Both the position numbers and the translations under genes were made by a program. Below the pieces are notes generated by a model. It was not told where the DNA came from, did no database searches, and worked only from the letters and a program-made list of their open reading frames with translations. From the NCBI GenBank assembly GCA_958352845.1, contig CATWQC010000020.1, positions 1-32,094 of the forward strand: a stretch of 32,094 nt of DNA. The letters run 5' to 3'. Within the stretch, counting starts at the first letter, position 1; every line of letters starts with the position of its first letter. The stretch comes from an uncultured Collinsella sp. (GTDB lineage: Bacteria > Actinomycetota > Coriobacteriia > Coriobacteriales > Coriobacteriaceae). This document shows positions 7,551 through 15,650 of the stretch, piece after piece.

Positions 7551-8141
7551 ATGTCTGAACAGTCGCAGCATATCCATTTTGAGAACACGAATAGGTGGAG
7601 CACCAAACAGCTCGTTACCATGGCGTTGATGTGCGCCTTGGGTGCCCTGTTTATGTATGTGCAGCTGCCCATCCTTCCCTCGGCGCCGTTTTTGACGTAT
7701 GACCCGTCGCTGGTGCCGGCGATGGTGTGTGGGTTTGCATATGGCCCCGGTGCCGGTACCGCTGTTGCCGCTATGGCGATCGTTATCCATGCGCTTACCA
7801 CGGGCGACTGGGTCGGCGCGCTTATGAACTTGGTTGCCACGATGGGCTATATTCTGCCTGCGGCTATCGTTTATCAGAAGATGCACACCTACAAGGGTGC
7901 CGTGATTGGCCTGGCGCTCGGCGTCATTGCCGCTACGGCGCTGTCCATGGTCGCGAACCTGACCATCGGCGTTTGGTTCTGGTATGGCTCGGTCGATGTG
8001 ATCGCCCCGCTCATGATTCCCGCCGTGCTGCCGTTCAACCTCATCAAGACCGTGCTCAACTCGGTGTTGACGCTGGCGGTGTACAAGGCGGTCTCTAATC
8101 TCATCACGCCCAAGAAGGACCAGGTCAAAGGCCGCGCATGA
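7551..8141 (+). CDS. ribU: Riboflavin ECF transporter S component RibU
   Basis: This 196-residue integral membrane protein binds riboflavin and delivers it through an energy-coupling-factor transporter. After a short polar N-terminus it begins TKQLVTMALMCALGALFMYVQ, the usual first helix of ECF S components. Further hydrophobic segments follow at about 60-80, 90-105, 115-140 and 155-185, consistent with six helices. The substrate is assigned mainly from the FMN riboswitch directly in front. An in-frame ATG lies 21 bases upstream inside riboswitch helix P1, so the ATG preceded by AGGTGAT was chosen. The stop overlaps the next start (ATGA), indicating tight coupling with the ATPase gene. Confidence 0.9.
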   Translation: MSEQSQHIHFENTNRWSTKQLVTMALMCALGALFMYVQLPILPSAPFLTYDPSLVPAMVCGFAYGPGAGTAVAAMAIVIHALTTGDWVGALMNLVATMGYILPAAIVYQKMHTYKGAVIGLALGVIAATALSMVANLTIGVWFWYGSVDVIAPLMIPAVLPFNLIKTVLNSVLTLAVYKAVSNLITPKKDQVKGRA

Positions 8142-10042
8142 TTGAGTGTCGGGGCGTTTCCTTTAGCTATGACGGTGCTGTACCGGCGCTCGATGGCATC
8201 GATCTGAACATCGAGGATGGCGAGTTTTTCTGCATCCTCGGCGGAAACGGGTCGGGCAAGTCTACGTTTGCCAAGCATTTGAACGCGCTGCTGCAGCCCG
8301 ATGCGGGAACGGTGTGCGTCAACGGCATGGACGCGTCCGATCCCGAGCTGGTCTACGATATCCGCTCGACTGCGGGCATGGTGTTCCAGAATCCCGACGA
8401 CCAGCTTGTGGCGACGCTTGTCGAGGACGATGTTGCGTTTGGTCCCGAGAACTTAGGGGTCGAATCGGCCCAGATCGCGCAGCGCGTGCGCGAGGCGCTG
8501 AAGGCCGTGGGTCTGGTGGGCTTTGAGCGCCACGAGACCCACGCTCTCTCGGGCGGACAAAAGCAGCGCGTGGCGCTTGCCGGCGTGCTCGCCATGGAGC
8601 CGCGTGTGCTCATTTTGGACGAGGCGTCCTCGATGCTCGATCCGCGCGGGCGCAAGGGCCTTATGAAGGCCTGTCACGCGCTGCACGAACGCGGCATGAC
8701 CATCGTGATGATTACGCACTTTATGGAAGAGGCCGCTGAGGCCGATCGCGTTGCTGTCTTCCAGGCGGGCCGCGTTGCCATGCTCGGTACGCCCGAGGAG
8801 ATCTTGACGCGGGCGGACGAACTTGCACGGCTGAACCTGGATATGCCGGCATCGTGCTGTCTTGGCAAGGCGCTTCGCGCGAAGGGCGTGCCCATTTGCG
8901 CACAGGTGCGCGAGGCGGATATGGTCGCCGATATAGCGCAGGCTTATGCCGAGCGGAGTAGGACAGGCATCGTCGGGCGGCCTTTTGCGTCCGATCTTCG
9001 TATTCCCGACAACGTTTCCTCTGCGCTCGATGGCGCAGACGCGCCGGAGCCCGTCATCGAGATTTCGCACCTTTCGTATAGCTATTCGCTGAGCGCCCGT
9101 GAGCGTCGCCGTTGGCACAAGCGCTCAGCCGCCGAGGGCACATCGAACAAGCAGGCCCTCTGGGGCAACGACCCTAGCAGCCCCTGGGCGTTGCGAAATG
9201 TGTCGCTAACGGTGCGTCGTGGCGAGTTCCTGGGCCTTGCGGGCCATACCGGTTCGGGTAAATCGACGCTGGTTCAGCATCTCAACGGTCTGATTCGTCC
9301 CCAGGAGGGTTCCGTTTACGCATTGGGGCTCGACCTGGTAAACAAGAAAGATGCCGCCGCGGTTAAGGCAAAGGTCGGCGTGGTGTTTCAGTATCCAGAG
9401 CGTCAGCTGTTTGCCGAGACCGTGGCACAGGACGTGGCATTTGGTCCGCATAACCTTGGGTTGTCGCAGGCCGAGGTTGCCCGCCGCGTTGCGTCATCGC
9501 TCGCGCGCGTGGGCCTCGACCTGGCCACGGTGGGCGACAAGAGCCCCTTTGAGCTCTCGGGCGGGCAGCAGCGGCGCGTGGCGTTTGCTGGCGTGCTTGC
9601 CATGGAGCCCGAGGTCCTGGTACTCGATGAGCCCATGGCGGGGCTCGATCCGGCAGCCCGCAGGGATTTCCTGGAGCTCATCGGCCATCTTCATGACGAG
9701 GGCCTGACCGTCGTCATGGTTTCGCACAGTATGGATGACCTGGCCAATTGCTGCGACCGTATTGTCGTGATGAACAAAGGTGCGGTGTTTGCCGAGGGCA
9801 CGCCCGCTCAGGTTTTTGCGCATGCGGATGAGCTTAAATCAATCGGCTTGGGTGTTCCCGCTGCCCAGCGCATGGCGCTGGCGCTTGCGAAGACAGGCGT
9901 GCCGCTGCGCTTTGACGGCCTCTATACGGTTGAGTCGTTGGCCGACGAGTTGGCAGATTTGCTGATCGGTTGCTCAGACGGTTCTTCTAACGTCTCGGAC
10001 AAGACCAAATCCAAGACGGTCGTGCGAGAGGAGGGCTGTTAA
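8138..10042 (+). CDS. ecfA: ECF transporter ATPase, two ABC domains fused (EcfA1-EcfA2)
   Basis: This 634-residue protein joins two complete ABC ATPase domains that are usually separate EcfA1/EcfA2 (CbiO-like) subunits. Domain 1 has Walker A GGNGSGKST (35-43), Q-loop FQNPDDQ, signature LSGGQ (137-141), Walker B VLILDE (157-162) with ASSMLDP, and His194. Domain 2 has GHTGSGKST (369-377), FQYPERQLF, LSGGQ (473-477), VLVLDE (493-498) with PMAGLDP, and His530. A linker of about 60 residues (about 245-305) and a basic RERRRWHKRS insertion in domain 2 join the halves. Both sites look catalytic. It powers RibU with EcfT, and may serve other S components encoded elsewhere. Confidence 0.95.
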   Translation: MIECRGVSFSYDGAVPALDGIDLNIEDGEFFCILGGNGSGKSTFAKHLNALLQPDAGTVCVNGMDASDPELVYDIRSTAGMVFQNPDDQLVATLVEDDVAFGPENLGVESAQIAQRVREALKAVGLVGFERHETHALSGGQKQRVALAGVLAMEPRVLILDEASSMLDPRGRKGLMKACHALHERGMTIVMITHFMEEAAEADRVAVFQAGRVAMLGTPEEILTRADELARLNLDMPASCCLGKALRAKGVPICAQVREADMVADIAQAYAERSRTGIVGRPFASDLRIPDNVSSALDGADAPEPVIEISHLSYSYSLSARERRRWHKRSAAEGTSNKQALWGNDPSSPWALRNVSLTVRRGEFLGLAGHTGSGKSTLVQHLNGLIRPQEGSVYALGLDLVNKKDAAAVKAKVGVVFQYPERQLFAETVAQDVAFGPHNLGLSQAEVARRVASSLARVGLDLATVGDKSPFELSGGQQRRVAFAGVLAMEPEVLVLDEPMAGLDPAARRDFLELIGHLHDEGLTVVMVSHSMDDLANCCDRIVVMNKGAVFAEGTPAQVFAHADELKSIGLGVPAAQRMALALAKTGVPLRFDGLYTVESLADELADLLIGCSDGSSNVSDKTKSKTVVREEGC

Positions 10043-10842
10043 TGGAGGCGTTTTCGTTTGGTAGCTACTATCCCGGCGATAGTGCAATCCACCGCCTGGA
10101 CCCGCGAACTAAGTTGCTCTTGGGCTTTGTGTTTCTGATCACGACACTCACGGTCAGCAGCTTCCGCGGACTGGTCCCGATCGCAACCTTCGTTGTCCTG
10201 ATCTATGCCGTGTCCCGGGTGCCGGCTCGTCGCGTCCTGTCATCGATGGCACCGCTGCTGGCGATTGTCGCGGTGGTCGCGGTGCTCAACCTGTTTTCCG
10301 ACCAGAGCGGGCGCATTCTGTGGCAGCTCGGCTTTTTGCAGATAAGCGAGGGCTCGCTACATTCCGCCGCCTTTATGGCGTGCCGCCTGACTTTGATGAT
10401 GGCCGGTATGAGCGCTATCACGCTCACCACACCGACGCTCGACCTCACCGCGGGCTTTGAGCGCCTGCTCGCGCCGTTTGCGCGTGTGGGACTTCCTGCG
10501 CACGAGCTCGGCATGATCATGGGTATCGCGCTGCGCTTTATGCCGCAGTTTGCCACCGAGATGAAGCAGACGGCCGATGCGCAGGCGAGCCGCGGTGCGC
10601 GCGTGACGGGAGGCCCGCTCGGCGGCGTGCGTATGCTCGGCAGTGTGGCGATTCCGCTGTTCACGGGCGTGTTCCGTCATGCCGAAACGCTGTCTGCCGC
10701 CATGGATGCCCGTTGCTATCATGGCGAGCAGGGCCGCACGCATCTGCATGCGCTTGCATTTGGCCGCGGCGATGCGTTGGCGGCGGTGGTGACGGCGTTG
10801 CTGCTCATCTGCGTCATCGTCATCAATCTTCAACTTGTTTAG
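10042..10842 (+). CDS. ecfT: ECF transporter transmembrane component EcfT
   Basis: This 266-residue membrane scaffold couples the ATPases to S components. The start FSFGSYYPGDSAIHRLDPRTKLL is typical of the family, which opens with a G.Y.PG.S..H.LDPR.K pattern. Hydrophobic segments lie at about 28-50, 57-85, 110-130 and 243-264. The two coupling-helix signatures appear as QASRGAR (residues about 182-188) and DARCYHG (about 222-228), the Ala-Arg motifs that dock into the ATPases. The start overlaps the ecfA stop by one base (TAATG) and is preceded by GAGGAGGG. It is the last gene of the riboswitch-led operon, unless the next gene 30 bp on is also included. Confidence 0.95.
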   Translation: MEAFSFGSYYPGDSAIHRLDPRTKLLLGFVFLITTLTVSSFRGLVPIATFVVLIYAVSRVPARRVLSSMAPLLAIVAVVAVLNLFSDQSGRILWQLGFLQISEGSLHSAAFMACRLTLMMAGMSAITLTTPTLDLTAGFERLLAPFARVGLPAHELGMIMGIALRFMPQFATEMKQTADAQASRGARVTGGPLGGVRMLGSVAIPLFTGVFRHAETLSAAMDARCYHGEQGRTHLHALAFGRGDALAAVVTALLLICVIVINLQLV

Positions 10843-10872
10843 GCGCGATTCGAGCGCAGGAAAGGGGTCCCT

Positions 10873-11319
10873 ATGACCGACAACGACCGCACGGCGCAGC
10901 TCGAGCGCGCCTGTTCGTATCTTAGGCGTATTCCGGCGTGGTATCTTGCCACGATCGACGTGACGGACGGACATCAGCCGCGCGTGAGGCCGTTCTCGTT
11001 TGCCATGGTCGATGATGGCAAGCTGTGGTTTTGCACCTCGCGCGACAAGGATGTGTGGGCAGAGCTCGGCGCGAACCCCAAGTTTGAGCTTTCGGGCTGG
11101 AAGCCGGGGGAGTGCTGGATCGTATTAACCGGCGAGGCCGCGCTCGAGGACGATGCAGTCGTGAGCGACCGCGTTCGCGAAGCTGGCTTTAAGCACATGG
11201 TGGGCATTGGCGAGAATCACAAGAGCGCCAACGACGGTCGCCTTGCGTTTTTCTCGGTCCGCAATATCGTCGCCCGCTTCTGCGATATCGACGGCAGCGA
11301 AGAGCGTCTGGAGCTCTAG
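10873..11319 (+). CDS. Pyridoxamine 5'-phosphate oxidase-like split-barrel protein (copy 1)
   Basis: This 148-residue protein of the PNPOx-like FMN-binding split-barrel fold shows the family start PAWYLATIDVTDGHQPRVRPFSF, then DDGKLWFCTSRDKDVWAEL and a C-terminal region ending FFSVRNIVARFCDIDG. These small proteins generally bind FMN or related flavin and often act as reductases. The substrate cannot be told from sequence. GGAAAGGGG precedes the ATG. It lies 30 bp after ecfT, so it could be co-transcribed with the riboflavin-uptake operon, which would make sense for a flavoprotein. The next gene is a clear paralogue. Confidence 0.88.
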   Translation: MTDNDRTAQLERACSYLRRIPAWYLATIDVTDGHQPRVRPFSFAMVDDGKLWFCTSRDKDVWAELGANPKFELSGWKPGECWIVLTGEAALEDDAVVSDRVREAGFKHMVGIGENHKSANDGRLAFFSVRNIVARFCDIDGSEERLEL

Positions 11320-11370
11320 CGCGTCTCAAATTAACTACCCGTTCCAAATTAGCTAGTGGCAGGAGGAAAC

Positions 11371-11781
11371 GTGGACGGATTGAATACGGTGTTGGAGTAT
11401 CTGACGTCGGTGCCGGCATGGTATTTGGCGACGAGCGTTGACGGACAGCCGCATGTGCGTCCGTTTTCGTTTGCGCAGATCCAGGACGGCAAGCTGTGGT
11501 TTGTAACGGCGCGCACCAAAGACGTGTGGCAAGAGCTGCTGCAAAATCAACGCTTTGAGGCCACGAGTTGGTGGCCGGGCCATGGCTGGCTCATCTTGCG
11601 CGGGCATGCGGGTCTGGACGACCAGGCCGCTCCCGATATGCGTGAGGCAGGCTGGAAGCACCTGGAGCGCCTAGGCGAGCACTACGAGGGCGCAGGCGAT
11701 CCCACGCTCGTCTTCTTTAGCGTGGAGGAGCCGGAGGCTTTCATCTGCAACCACGACGAATGGGTACCTGTCGAGCTCTAA
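11371..11781 (+). CDS. Pyridoxamine 5'-phosphate oxidase-like split-barrel protein (copy 2)
   Basis: This 136-residue paralogue of the preceding gene shares SVPAWYLATSVDGQPHVRPFSF, DGKLWFVTARTKDVWQEL and the middle W-PG--WI/LI-L-G-A-L-D pattern. It ends EEPEAFICNHDEWVPVEL. I placed the start at GTG because AGGAGG lies four bases before it. A GTG 15 bases upstream would overlap that site. The two copies differ through most of the chain, so this is an old tandem duplication rather than a recent one. A cruciform hairpin follows the stop. Confidence 0.86.
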   Translation: MDGLNTVLEYLTSVPAWYLATSVDGQPHVRPFSFAQIQDGKLWFVTARTKDVWQELLQNQRFEATSWWPGHGWLILRGHAGLDDQAAPDMREAGWKHLERLGEHYEGAGDPTLVFFSVEEPEAFICNHDEWVPVEL

Positions 11782-11826
11782 AAGAGTTCTCCCGACGGCT
11801 CCAACAATTTAAATAACCGTCTATAT

Positions 11827-11879
11827 CGGGCCCCACATCGCAACGGCACCGTAAGGTGCACTGGGCAATATGGGGCCCG
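11827..11879 (+). terminator. Cruciform hairpin after the paralogue pair
   Basis: The stem cgggcccca (11827-11835) with tggggcccg (11871-11879) encloses a second hairpin, gcacc-gtaa-ggtgc (11846-11859). The 3' flank is tattcattt, so this is probably a terminator with an imperfect U-run. Confidence 0.55.
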
Positions 11880-11926
11880 TATTCATTTGTCAATTCCTTC
11901 GAGTGAATGTGTCGGGACTGTTTCAA

Positions 11927-11963
11927 TGCATGAATATGTAAAAGATTTGCGTATATATGCATC
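11927..11963 (+). promoter_or_regulatory. AT-rich candidate ARG operator before argC
   Basis: Two neighbouring AT-rich blocks, tgcatgaatatgta (11927-11940) and gcgtatatatgcatc (11949-11963), stand out in otherwise GC-rich DNA. They resemble the loosely palindromic TGAAT/ATTCA-type half sites that ArgR binds in other bacteria. They lie 85-120 bases before argC, where an arginine repressor would act. No ArgR gene is in the window, so this is a low-confidence call. Confidence 0.35.
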
Positions 11964-12047
11964 TTTTGGTGCTAAAGTTTCAACCCACTTCATAACGACC
12001 GCTGCGAAATGCGCATCGGTGCATAAATCGCAGACAAGGAGTCTGAT

Positions 12048-13118
12048 ATGTCTTTGAAGGTTGGAATCGTCGGTGCGGCAGGATATGCCGGTGCCGAGCT
12101 CATTCGTCTCGTGCTCGGCCATCCCGAGTTTGAACTTGTTGCCATTACGTCCAATGCCGATGCCGGACAGCCGCTGTCTGCGGTGTACCCGAGCTTTGCC
12201 GGCGTGAGCGATCTGAAATTCACCACGCATGATGCCCCCGAGCTCAAGACCTGCGACGCTGTCTTTTTGGCCGTGCCGCACACCGCCGCCATGGCGCAGG
12301 TGCCCACCCTGCTTGCCACGGGCGTTTCCTGCTTTGACCTTTCGGCCGATTATCGCCTGAGCGATCCGGCCGTGTTCGAGACATGGTATGCCGCCGAGCA
12401 CACGAGCCCTGAGCTGCTCAAGACGCGTGCTTTTGGTCTGCCCGAGCTGTTCTGTCGGGACTTGGAGACCGCCGCATCCGATTATGCTGGCGGCAAGTCC
12501 GTGCTGGTTGCCTGCGCCGGTTGCTATCCCACCGCAACGAGCCTTGCTGCCGCGCCTGCCGTGCGCGCCGGCTGGGTTGCCCAGAGCGGCCCCGTGATCG
12601 TCGACGCTATCAGCGGCGTGACGGGTGCCGGTAAGTCCTGCAACGCCCGCACGCATTTTTGCAGTGCAGACGAGAATCTGGAGGCATATGGCGTGGGCAA
12701 GCATCGTCATACGCCCGAGATCGAGCAGATTCTTGGCCTGACCGACCGCATCGTCTTCACCCCGCATCTGGCACCGCTCAAGCGCGGCCTGCTCTCCACG
12801 GTGACGCTGCCGCTCGCGCCGCAGGCTCTCGACACGCTGACCCTTGAGGACGTTGTCGACCATTACAAGCAGTTCTACGCCGGTCGCGCCTTTGTGCGCG
12901 TACTCGATGCCGGCCGGCAGCCCAAGACGGCTTCGGTCGTCGGCACCAACGCTGCCCAAATTGGCCTTGCGCTCAACAAGCGCGCTGGCGTACTGGTGGC
13001 GACGGGCGCCATCGACAACCTGTGCAAGGGCGCGGCGGGCCAAGCGGTTCAGTGCGCCAATATCGTCTTTGGATTTGATGAGCGACGAGGCTTGCCCACA
13101 GTGGCGTGCCCGGTGTAG
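12048..13118 (+). CDS. argC: N-acetyl-gamma-glutamyl-phosphate reductase
   Basis: This 356-residue NADPH-dependent reductase converts N-acetylglutamyl phosphate to N-acetylglutamate semialdehyde, the third step of arginine synthesis. The nucleotide-binding GAAGYAGAELIRLVLGHP starts at residue 9. The catalytic Cys159 lies in VACAGCYPTA. SGVTGAGKS and the KHRHTPEIEQ histidine motif follow, and FTPHLAPLKRGLLSTV is the usual segment near the C-terminal third. The start has AAGGAGT six bases upstream. It leads an argC-J-B-D cluster with all four genes in the same direction. The spacer before argJ is 135 bp and holds a possible terminator, so argC may have partly separate expression. Confidence 0.98.
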   Translation: MSLKVGIVGAAGYAGAELIRLVLGHPEFELVAITSNADAGQPLSAVYPSFAGVSDLKFTTHDAPELKTCDAVFLAVPHTAAMAQVPTLLATGVSCFDLSADYRLSDPAVFETWYAAEHTSPELLKTRAFGLPELFCRDLETAASDYAGGKSVLVACAGCYPTATSLAAAPAVRAGWVAQSGPVIVDAISGVTGAGKSCNARTHFCSADENLEAYGVGKHRHTPEIEQILGLTDRIVFTPHLAPLKRGLLSTVTLPLAPQALDTLTLEDVVDHYKQFYAGRAFVRVLDAGRQPKTASVVGTNAAQIGLALNKRAGVLVATGAIDNLCKGAAGQAVQCANIVFGFDERRGLPTVACPV

Positions 13119-13195
13119 CACATTCGATTGTTAACGATTTGGTAGTCGGGTATCGAGTTGGGCGCCACTCTTAAGCTGGCCTCATGATTGTGGCT

Positions 13196-13227
13196 GGCAT
13201 GGCGCACCAACCGATGCCCCTTTTTTT
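13196..13227 (+). terminator. Weak terminator or attenuator between argC and argJ
   Basis: A short stem ggcat/atgcc (13196-13200 / 13214-13218) is followed by two C and seven T. The T-run is convincing but the stem has only 5 bp. Partial termination inside the arg cluster is possible. Confidence 0.35.
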
Positions 13228-13253
13228 GTTTGACATAAGGAGTCATAAAGACG

Positions 13254-14519
13254 ATGAATACAGAGCAGTTCGATATCAAGATTCGTGCCGTAGAGGGCGG
13301 CGTAACGGCGGCAGCCGGCTTTAAGGCGGCGGGCATCCATGCCGGATTCCGCAAGAATCCCGAGCGCCTGGATTACGCGCTCGTCGTGCCCGATAAACCC
13401 TGTCCCGGGGCCGGCGTGTTTACGACTAACCGCTTTTGTGCGGCGCCCGTGCAGGTGAGCCGTGCCAACCTGGGCGGCGCCGACAAGGGCTATGGCATCA
13501 TCGCCGGTGTTTCTATCAACTCTGGCAACGCCAACGCCGCCACGGGTGAGACCGGTCTTGCCTGCGCGCGCGAGACCTGCAACATCGCCTCGCAGGTCAT
13601 CGGCTGCGAGCCCCAGCAGATTATGGTCGCCTCCACGGGCGTAATTGGTCAGATTCTGCCGATCGACACGTTTGAGACCGCCGTTCCTGCCGCCTACGAG
13701 GCACTCTCTGCCCATGGTGGCGCCGATGCCGCCCGCGCTATCATGACGACCGACACGCACTCCAAGGAGTATGCCGTGTGTTACCGCAGCGAGGCCGCGG
13801 GGCACGCGGGCAATGCCTATACGGTGGGCGGTATGTGCAAGGGCTCGGGTATGATCATGCCCAACATGGCCACCATGATCGCGGTCATCACTACCGATGC
13901 CCCCGCCGAGCCGGCGGCGCTCCACGCCCTGTTACTCTCCACCGTCAAGCAGACCTTCAACAAGGTAACGGTCGACTCCGATACTTCGACCAACGACACC
14001 TGCATCATGCTTGCTTCCGGCGCTGCCGCAGATGCCGAGCCTATTGTCGAGGGCTCTGACGCCTTCGGCGAGCTGGCCTTTGCCGTGCATGAGGTGTGCG
14101 AGAGCCTGGCGCGCAACATTGCCGCAGATGGCGAGGGCGCATCCAAGCTCGTGACGGTTAACGTCACCGGTGCCGCGAACGACGAGGAGGCCGATATCGC
14201 CGCCCGTGCTGTCGCCAACTCGCCGCTCGTCAAGACCTGCATCGCCGGCCACGACTGCAACTGGGGCCGCGTTGCCATGGCGCTCGGCAAGTGCGGCGTG
14301 CAATTTAACCAAGAAGATGTGTCCATCGATATGATGGGTATGCCCGTCTGCCGCGACGGCCTGACCGTTCCCTTTGACGAGGACGAGGCGCTGCGTCGCT
14401 TTGAGGCGCCCGAGATCGTGATCTCAGCAGACCTGGGCGCAGGGGACGCGGCGACCACCGTGTGGACTTGCGACCTCACGCACGAGTACATCTCCATTAA
14501 CGGTGATTACCGTTCCTAG
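13254..14519 (+). CDS. argJ: Bifunctional ornithine acetyltransferase / N-acetylglutamate synthase
   Basis: This 421-residue enzyme moves the acetyl group from N-acetylornithine to glutamate, giving the cyclic acetyl route of arginine synthesis. Many members can also use acetyl-CoA. It is made as a precursor that cuts itself before a threonine: here KGSGMIMPNMATMIAVITTD (196-215), with the expected cut between Ala206 and Thr207. The STGVIGQ motif (127-133) forms the oxyanion-hole region, and DTSTNDT is near residue 245. The C-terminus holds HDCNWGR and the closing SINGDYRS. TAAGGAG lies 11 bases before ATG. Presence of argJ explains why no argE-type deacetylase is needed in the cluster. Confidence 0.98.
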   Translation: MNTEQFDIKIRAVEGGVTAAAGFKAAGIHAGFRKNPERLDYALVVPDKPCPGAGVFTTNRFCAAPVQVSRANLGGADKGYGIIAGVSINSGNANAATGETGLACARETCNIASQVIGCEPQQIMVASTGVIGQILPIDTFETAVPAAYEALSAHGGADAARAIMTTDTHSKEYAVCYRSEAAGHAGNAYTVGGMCKGSGMIMPNMATMIAVITTDAPAEPAALHALLLSTVKQTFNKVTVDSDTSTNDTCIMLASGAAADAEPIVEGSDAFGELAFAVHEVCESLARNIAADGEGASKLVTVNVTGAANDEEADIAARAVANSPLVKTCIAGHDCNWGRVAMALGKCGVQFNQEDVSIDMMGMPVCRDGLTVPFDEDEALRRFEAPEIVISADLGAGDAATTVWTCDLTHEYISINGDYRS

Positions 14520-14600
14520 AGTCCCGATGTGCCGCGCGTCCCGCTGCAATCGCGGGCAACGAGGTGCGGCGCGATAGCTACACGAAAGACGAGGCAGACT

Positions 14601-15581
14601 ATGAAGTTCGCACGCGATTGCCGCTCGAACGAATCCAACGAAGTTACCGCGCAGCTGCTGTTCGAGGCGCTGCCGTGGATTAAGAACCTGACCGGTAAGA
14701 CGGTCGTTATCAAGTACGGCGGCGCCGCCATGGTCGACGAGCAGCTGCGTCGTGACGTGATGAGCGACATCGTCCTGCTCAAGATTATCGGCATGCGCCC
14801 TGTTATCGTGCACGGTGGCGGCAAGGCCATCAACGAGGCGCTCAGCCACTACGACATCCCCGTCGAGTTTAAGAACGGCCAGCGCGTGACTACGCCTGCC
14901 ACCATGGACATCGTGCGCGAGGTACTGGGCGGTAAGGTCAATCAGGAGCTGGTCGCGGCGCTCAACCACCACGGCAACCTGGCCGTGGGCGTGTCCGGCA
15001 GCGACGCCGGCACCCTTATCGCCGAGCCACTCGACCCAGAGCTCGGCCGCGTAGGCAAGGTCACGCACGTCAACACCGACTATATCGAGCGATTGCTCGA
15101 CAGCGAGTATATTCCTGTTATCGCCACGGTCGCGGCGGGGGAGGACGGCGGCTTCTTCAACATCAACGCCGATACCGCCGCCGGCGCCGTTGCGGCGGCG
15201 CTCCACGCGCATAAGGTGATCTTCCTTACCGACGTCGATGGCCTGTATAAGGACTTTAGCGACAAGGATTCGCTCATCTCCAACCTGACGCTCGACGAGG
15301 TTAATGAGATGCTCTATGGGGGCGAGGTCGACAAAGGCATGATTCCCAAGCTACGCGCCGCTGTCGATGCGCTTGCCGCTGGCGTGTTCCGAGCCCACAT
15401 CATCAACGGCACGACGCCGCACTCGCTGCTGCTGGAGCTGCTGACCGATGCTGGCGTCGGTACCGTGATCCACTCCACCGAGACGGCCTACGAGTTCGAT
15501 ACGCATCCACACCCGCTTTCGACGTTTGCGGCGCGCCTGACCGAGAACCTCGACGAGGTCGAGAAGCTCCAGACGGTCTAG
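14601..15581 (+). CDS. argB: N-acetylglutamate kinase
   Basis: This 326-residue kinase phosphorylates N-acetylglutamate, the second step of arginine synthesis. It has VIKYGGAAM (36-44, Lys38), HGGGK (71-75), VSGSDAGTLIA, NINADTAAGAVAAAL and LTDVDGLYKD of the amino-acid kinase fold. The N-terminal helix (SNESNEVTAQLLFEALPWI) is the type found in arginine-inhibited hexameric enzymes, so feedback inhibition by arginine is likely but inferred. About 25 residues after GTVIHSTE extend beyond the usual end (to ENLDEVEKLQTV). The ATG was chosen because the upstream 72-base extension lacks a ribosome site, while GACGAGGCAG precedes this one. Confidence 0.96.
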   Translation: MKFARDCRSNESNEVTAQLLFEALPWIKNLTGKTVVIKYGGAAMVDEQLRRDVMSDIVLLKIIGMRPVIVHGGGKAINEALSHYDIPVEFKNGQRVTTPATMDIVREVLGGKVNQELVAALNHHGNLAVGVSGSDAGTLIAEPLDPELGRVGKVTHVNTDYIERLLDSEYIPVIATVAAGEDGGFFNINADTAAGAVAAALHAHKVIFLTDVDGLYKDFSDKDSLISNLTLDEVNEMLYGGEVDKGMIPKLRAAVDALAAGVFRAHIINGTTPHSLLLELLTDAGVGTVIHSTETAYEFDTHPHPLSTFAARLTENLDEVEKLQTV

Positions 15582-15650
15582 CTGACCCGCGGTCGTCGCG
15601 TCCCTGCACCCATAGCCCCGCGCCGTACGGCGCCCAACGAAAGGCATCCC

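Noticed and set aside
11881..12047. T-box leader before argC
   Set aside because: No T-box core (AGGGTGG...-like) or specifier stem was found in the leader.
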